Positions 60,788 through 64,000 of a stretch of DNA of 64,000 bases are shown piece after piece (position 1 is the first letter of the stretch; the number at the start of each line of letters is the position of its first letter). The notes below the pieces were generated by a model. It was not told where the DNA came from. It did no database searches and was given only the letters and a program-made list of their open reading frames with translations. The stretch is from Alphaproteobacteria bacterium (lineage in GTDB: Bacteria; Pseudomonadota; Alphaproteobacteria; Bin95): assembly GCA_020638555.1 (NCBI GenBank), contig JACKII010000001.1:558001-622000 (forward strand), written 5' to 3'. Made by a program: the position numbers and the translations under genes.

Positions 60788-62221
60788 TCAGAACGGAATA
60801 TAGTCCGGGTGGGCCTGGAGCGCCCGCCAGTGCTCTTCCACGTCCTCGCGCAGCAATTGGCGGGTGATGCCGGCCACCAGCATCTCCACCGTCAGGCGCA
60901 GCGTGCTGATCGAACAGCCGCTGGGGCCAAAGGAGAGCGTCGGGCCGAAGCTGAAATCGTGAATGCGCGAGAGCCAGGGCGCCGCGCCCGGCTCTTTCTC
61001 CATGAAGCCAAAATTGCGGTCCAGATAGGGATAGCGGGCCAGCCGCTCGTTCGCCTCGTCGGCCGGCGGGCGGTAGGCGTCGCGCCAGAGTTGCACCCGG
61101 TCGGCGAAGGGCGCCAGTTCCGGCCGGGCGGTCAGGTCCTGGTCGTGGCCGGTGCAGGCGATGACGAAATCGGCGGCGAAGGGTCCTTGCTCCGTATCGG
61201 CGATCACCCGGCCGCCCTCCGTCCGCGCGCCCCGCCAGTTGGCGCTGGTGTGCAGGTGGAAGCCCGGCAGCGACGAGACCTTGGCCCAGGTGTTGGGCGG
61301 CATCGCCATGCGCGTTTCCAGCACATAGGTCATGAAGCGCCAGCGCCATTCGTCGTCCAGTTCGTGGCAGTGGCGCAGGAAGCCGGCGCTCATCACCCAG
61401 CGATAGACCTGCTGGCGGCGGATGGTGTCGCGGCGGCAGAACATGTGCACGGCGTCCGCCCCGGCCTCCAGCGCGGCGATGGCGTTGTCGCCCGCCGAGG
61501 CGCCGATGCCCAGCACCGCCACGGTCTTGCCCTTGAGCGCGCCGAAGTCGATCGGGTCGGCGGCCTGGGCGCGCAGCTGCGCCGGCAGCGCCTCCAGATA
61601 GGGCGGCATCCACCAGCGGCCGGTGCCGTCATGCCCCGTCGCCAGCACCAGCCGGCGGCAGACCAGCCGCTCGTCACCCGCCGGCGTGCGCACGGTCAGT
61701 TCCAGGCCGACGGCATGGGGCCGGATCGCCGTCAGTTCGGTTTCGTTGCGGACCGGCAGGGCCAGCACCTTGCGGATCCAGACCAGATAGGCGTTCCATT
61801 GCGGCAAGGGCACCAGGTCGATGGCATCCCAGGACTCGTCGCCGAACGCGGCGCGGTGCCAGGCCTCGTAGGTCAGGTTGGGCACACCCTGGTCCGGCCC
61901 CGGATAGTGCTTCGGCGAGCGGATTTCCGGCATGCGGGCGAAATCGTGCCAGACGCCCTCGCGCCCCTCCGGCCGTCGGTCGATCAGCAGGACATTGTCG
62001 ACCCCTTCGCGCCGCAACAGGCCGCCGACCGCCAGTCCGGCCTGCCCCGCGCCGGCGATGACGACATTGTGGACATGCGCCCCGTCCGGCGAGGCCTTGG
62101 GCGGCACCCACAGCTTCTCGGGATGGCGCAGCGCGAACAGGTCGGCCTGCACCTGCTGCTCCAGGGCCGCCAGCCGACGCTCGGCATCGGCCAGTGGGGT
62201 GAGAACGGGGGGAGCGGTCAT
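60788..62221 (-). CDS. Flavin-containing monooxygenase-like protein
   Basis: 477 residues. FAD motif VVIAGAGQAGLAVGGLL near residue 53, second dinucleotide motif VAVLGIGASAGDNAIAALEAGA near 215, and ATGHD near 182. N-terminal helical extension of about 50 residues precedes the FAD domain. Family of FMO/Baeyer-Villiger-like enzymes; substrate unknown. ATG at 62221; tag-like gene is 48 bp upstream in the same direction. Confidence 0.85.
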   Translation of the reverse strand: MTAPPVLTPLADAERRLAALEQQVQADLFALRHPEKLWVPPKASPDGAHVHNVVIAGAGQAGLAVGGLLRREGVDNVLLIDRRPEGREGVWHDFARMPEIRSPKHYPGPDQGVPNLTYEAWHRAAFGDESWDAIDLVPLPQWNAYLVWIRKVLALPVRNETELTAIRPHAVGLELTVRTPAGDERLVCRRLVLATGHDGTGRWWMPPYLEALPAQLRAQAADPIDFGALKGKTVAVLGIGASAGDNAIAALEAGADAVHMFCRRDTIRRQQVYRWVMSAGFLRHCHELDDEWRWRFMTYVLETRMAMPPNTWAKVSSLPGFHLHTSANWRGARTEGGRVIADTEQGPFAADFVIACTGHDQDLTARPELAPFADRVQLWRDAYRPPADEANERLARYPYLDRNFGFMEKEPGAAPWLSRIHDFSFGPTLSFGPSGCSISTLRLTVEMLVAGITRQLLREDVEEHWRALQAHPDYIPF

Positions 62222-62269
62222 GGCGGAACACTGCGGGCGACGGATAGCGATCCTGAAGGCATAGGCCGG

Positions 62270-62947
62270 TCAGCCGGCGGCGTCGATGGACTTGGCCAGG
62301 ATCTGGCTGATTTCGGTCAGCGTCCGGCCGCTTTCCGCGCGCCATTGGTTCAAGGCCGCCTGCACCTTGGCGAAGTCGCGCTTGGTCTTGGGCGGTTTGT
62401 CGACGACGCCGGCCCGGATCAGCGCGGCGACGCCGTCGCGCCCGAACACCATGCCGTCGCAGCCGAGGAAGCGCAGGGCATAGGCCGCGGAATTGCCGCC
62501 GAGGCGGTTGCCCCGTGTTCGGAGCAGGTCCAGCAGGCCGACGAAATCGTCGGCCGGCCAGTCCGCGAACAGCGCGGCGGCACTGCCGTGCTCTACGGCG
62601 ACGTCGCGCAGCAGGGCGGCGTTGAAGGCAACGCTCGCGATTTTCGGCGGCGAGCGGACGATGCGGGTGTCCTGGGCCAGCGTGTCCAGGTCGTCCGGCG
62701 TCAGGCCGGCGCAATAGGCGATGTCGAAGCCGTGGAAAGCCTCTTCGAAGCCCGGCCATTTCGCGTCGATCACCTTCCACGACATGCCGGCCTGGAACAC
62801 GACGCGGCTGAACATGGCGAGCCAGCGATGGTCGGGAATGGCCTTGAGTTCGTCCGCAGTCTTGGGCTTCGAAAGCCCGGCTTCCAGCGCGTCCGCGCCG
62901 CCGTGGCGGTCTGCGGCGAGGCGGTGGATTTCGGCGAAGGATTGCAT
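62270..62947 (-). CDS. DNA-3-methyladenine glycosylase I (Tag)-like protein
   Basis: 225 residues. VFQAGMSWKVIDAKWPGFEEAF and DTRIVRSPPKIASVAFNA align with the HhH region of Tag (QAGLSW, GIIRHRGKI). The usual N- and C-terminal zinc cysteines are not evident, so a non-canonical Tag relative. ATG at 62947, upstream frame is repeat sequence. Confidence 0.78.
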   Translation of the reverse strand: MQSFAEIHRLAADRHGGADALEAGLSKPKTADELKAIPDHRWLAMFSRVVFQAGMSWKVIDAKWPGFEEAFHGFDIAYCAGLTPDDLDTLAQDTRIVRSPPKIASVAFNAALLRDVAVEHGSAAALFADWPADDFVGLLDLLRTRGNRLGGNSAAYALRFLGCDGMVFGRDGVAALIRAGVVDKPPKTKRDFAKVQAALNQWRAESGRTLTEISQILAKSIDAAG

Positions 62948-62991
62948 GGGCAGGGCTCCCCGTAGGAGGTTAACCGATTGGCACTCTAACC

Positions 62992-63121
62992 GCTTTCCCG
63001 GACGGAGCCGGCCCGAAGGGCCGGTGCCGAGCCGGGACCTCTGGCCGGGGAGAACTCCCGGGGCTTGCATCGTACCCGGCGGGAGATCCCGGATCGCGGG
63101 CGCGGCCGCGTCCGGGAAAGC
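62992..63121. repeat. Intergenic palindromic element, family D copy 2
   Basis: Terminal CGCTTTCCCGG (62991) and CCGGGAAAGC (63112-63121) as in copy 1, with internal hairpins GCCGGCCC/GGGCCGG and CCGGGAG-type pairing. Confidence 0.8.
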
Positions 63122-63136
63122 TCGGTTGTGGTTGGT

Positions 63137-63192
63137 AGGTTGCGGGTGTGAGGTTGCGGGTGTGAGGGTGCGGGTGTGAGGGTGCGGTTGGG
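63137..63192. repeat. 14-bp tandem G/T-rich repeat array
   Basis: Four units at 63137, 63151, 63165 and 63179 of the pattern AGGKTGCGGGTGTG; unit 4 diverges at its end. Purine/GT-rich on the plus strand with runs of three or more G after it (63191-63196). With the family D element it fills the 320-bp gap upstream of the Tag-like gene. Confidence 0.85.
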
Positions 63193-63267
63193 GGGGCTGT
63201 CGGGAGGTTGCGGTTGGGAGAAAGAGTGACGTTGCCGCATCATCCGCGCGCATCGTGGCCTCCGCCT

Positions 63268-63816
63268 CTAGCGATCCGCGGGCTCGGCCAGTGCGTCGAA
63301 CAGGGGCAGGCCGCCATCCGATGGGCCGAGCCTGGCCCGTTCCAGTTCCAGCAGCCGCTGTTTCGTCGCGACGCCCTCGCCGCCGGAAAAGCCGGTGAGC
63401 CGGCCGTTGGTGCCCATCACCCGATGGCAGGGGATGACGACCGGGATCGGGTTCTTGCCGCAGGCGCCGCCCACCGCCCGCGGGCTGGAATCGAGCGCTG
63501 CCGCCATCGCGCCATAGGTCAGCGTCTCGCCATAGGGGATTTGCTGCATCCGGCGCCAGACCCGTTGCTGGAACGGCGTGCCCGCCGGCGCTACCGGCAG
63601 GTCGAAGGTCTTGCGCTCGCCGCGCGCATAGGCCCGCACCTGGCGGCAGGCCTCGGCCAGCAGCGGCGGCGCGTCGGCGGCGGGCGCGCGTTCCGCGGCG
63701 TCCACCCAGCCGACGCGGACCACATAGCTCGCCGTCACCACCAGGAGCATGCGGCCGATTGCGGTGGCGATGATGGCCGAATGGGTCCGGGTTTCGGGCG
63801 CTTCAGGCATAGACAT
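63268..63816 (-). CDS. ogt: Methylated-DNA-[protein]-cysteine S-methyltransferase
   Basis: 182 residues. Active site PVVIPCHRVMG with the acceptor Cys, and GGEGVATKQRLLELE downstream. Repairs O6-alkylguanine. Start at 63816 (or 63810) overlaps the stop of the preceding gene at 63803. N-terminal domain short compared with Ada, so single-domain Ogt type. Confidence 0.93.
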   Translation of the reverse strand: MSMPEAPETRTHSAIIATAIGRMLLVVTASYVVRVGWVDAAERAPAADAPPLLAEACRQVRAYARGERKTFDLPVAPAGTPFQQRVWRRMQQIPYGETLTYGAMAAALDSSPRAVGGACGKNPIPVVIPCHRVMGTNGRLTGFSGGEGVATKQRLLELERARLGPSDGGLPLFDALAEPADR

Positions 63817-64000
63817 AGGTGATCACGAGACCGTCCTCGGTAAAGCTGACCGATGCGATATCGACCGCGCCATTGCCCGGCATGTGGTCCATCAGCGCGA
63901 ACAGGGCCGAGCGGCCGTTCGGCGAGCCCAGCAGGGCGATGGCTTCCTCATCGGGTTCGGTCAGGGTCACCGTTCCGCCCTCGAACGCCGTGCGGTCGGT
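63803..64000 (-). CDS. Unidentified protein, C-terminal 65 residues only
   Basis: A frame runs from the window edge to TGA at 63803-63805. The visible end reads LTEPDEEAIALLGSPNGRSALFALMDHMPGNG and VSFTEDGLVITYVYA in part, an acidic alpha/beta-like C-terminus that I do not recognise. It overlaps the ogt start by 8-14 bases, so it is translated in the same operon, upstream of ogt. Start is outside the window. Confidence 0.6.
   Translation of the reverse strand, partial: TDRTAFEGGTVTLTEPDEEAIALLGSPNGRSALFALMDHMPGNGAVDIASVSFTEDGLVITYVYA

Overview
The window is a high-GC chromosomal segment of an alphaproteobacterium, most likely a free-living Rhodospirillales-like organism. The assignment rests on gene order and family content: ffh-rpsP-rimM-trmD-rplS followed by leuC-leuD, ubiB and ubiE back to back with mutM, an rpsT-dnaA neighbourhood, a fused ispDF, ntrB-ntrC, an Usg-family protein, and a CtaA/COX15 heme A synthase. 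No phage, insertion sequence, CRISPR array, rRNA or tRNA gene was seen.

Layout. 1-7.8 kb: leftward housekeeping block (AT3-SGNH acyltransferase cut by the window edge, leuD, a small acidic ORF, leuC, then rplS-trmD-rimM-rpsP-ffh). 8-14.5 kb: a pentapeptide-repeat secreted protein, a polysaccharide deacetylase, a ThDP enzyme, a PEP-CTERM-like protein, a degenerate peroxiredoxin fused to a 2-oxoglutarate/Fe(II) oxygenase, and a TerB-DnaJ protein. 14.8-28.5 kb: an accessory metabolic region with three TfdA/TauD dioxygenases, two divergent crotonases (one with an apparent in-frame deletion), SDR, AEC transporter, double-VOC protein, two alpha/beta hydrolases, ketopantoate-reductase-like protein, cyclase-family hydrolase and a DadA-like oxidase. 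28.7-35.6 kb: ubiB, ubiE, mutM, enoyl-CoA hydratase, rpsT, rhodanese-dnaA. 35.7-42 kb: PLP enzyme, DUF45 peptidase-like, YcgN, DUF983, rsmI-yraN, DUF427, MFS. 42-45.4 kb: a second PEP-CTERM-like protein and groESL under a CIRCE operator. 45.5-52.4 kb: usg, ctaA, AlkA-like glycosylase, a RidA/dehydrogenase/oxygenase/MaoC run, aquaporin and a third sorting-tagged protein. 52.4-60.6 kb: cinA-pgpA-ispDF diverging from ntrB-ntrC, DMT transporter, thioesterase, secreted orphan, rimO. 60.8-64 kb: flavin monooxygenase, Tag-like glycosylase, Ogt, and a partial gene.

The most unusual layer is not a gene. Gaps between genes carry at least thirteen long palindromic elements in five sequence families (A-E below), mostly between convergent genes, plus two short tandem-repeat arrays. 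Three proteins with PEP-CTERM/VPxP-like C-terminal tags are scattered through the window without a sorting enzyme nearby. Five Fe(II)/2-oxoglutarate oxygenases lie in 64 kb. I did not find a clearly undescribed multi-gene defence or mobile system; the best candidates for novelty are the repeat families, the Prx-like/oxygenase fusion, the leuC-leuD micro-ORF and the RidA/dehydrogenase/oxygenase/MaoC operon.
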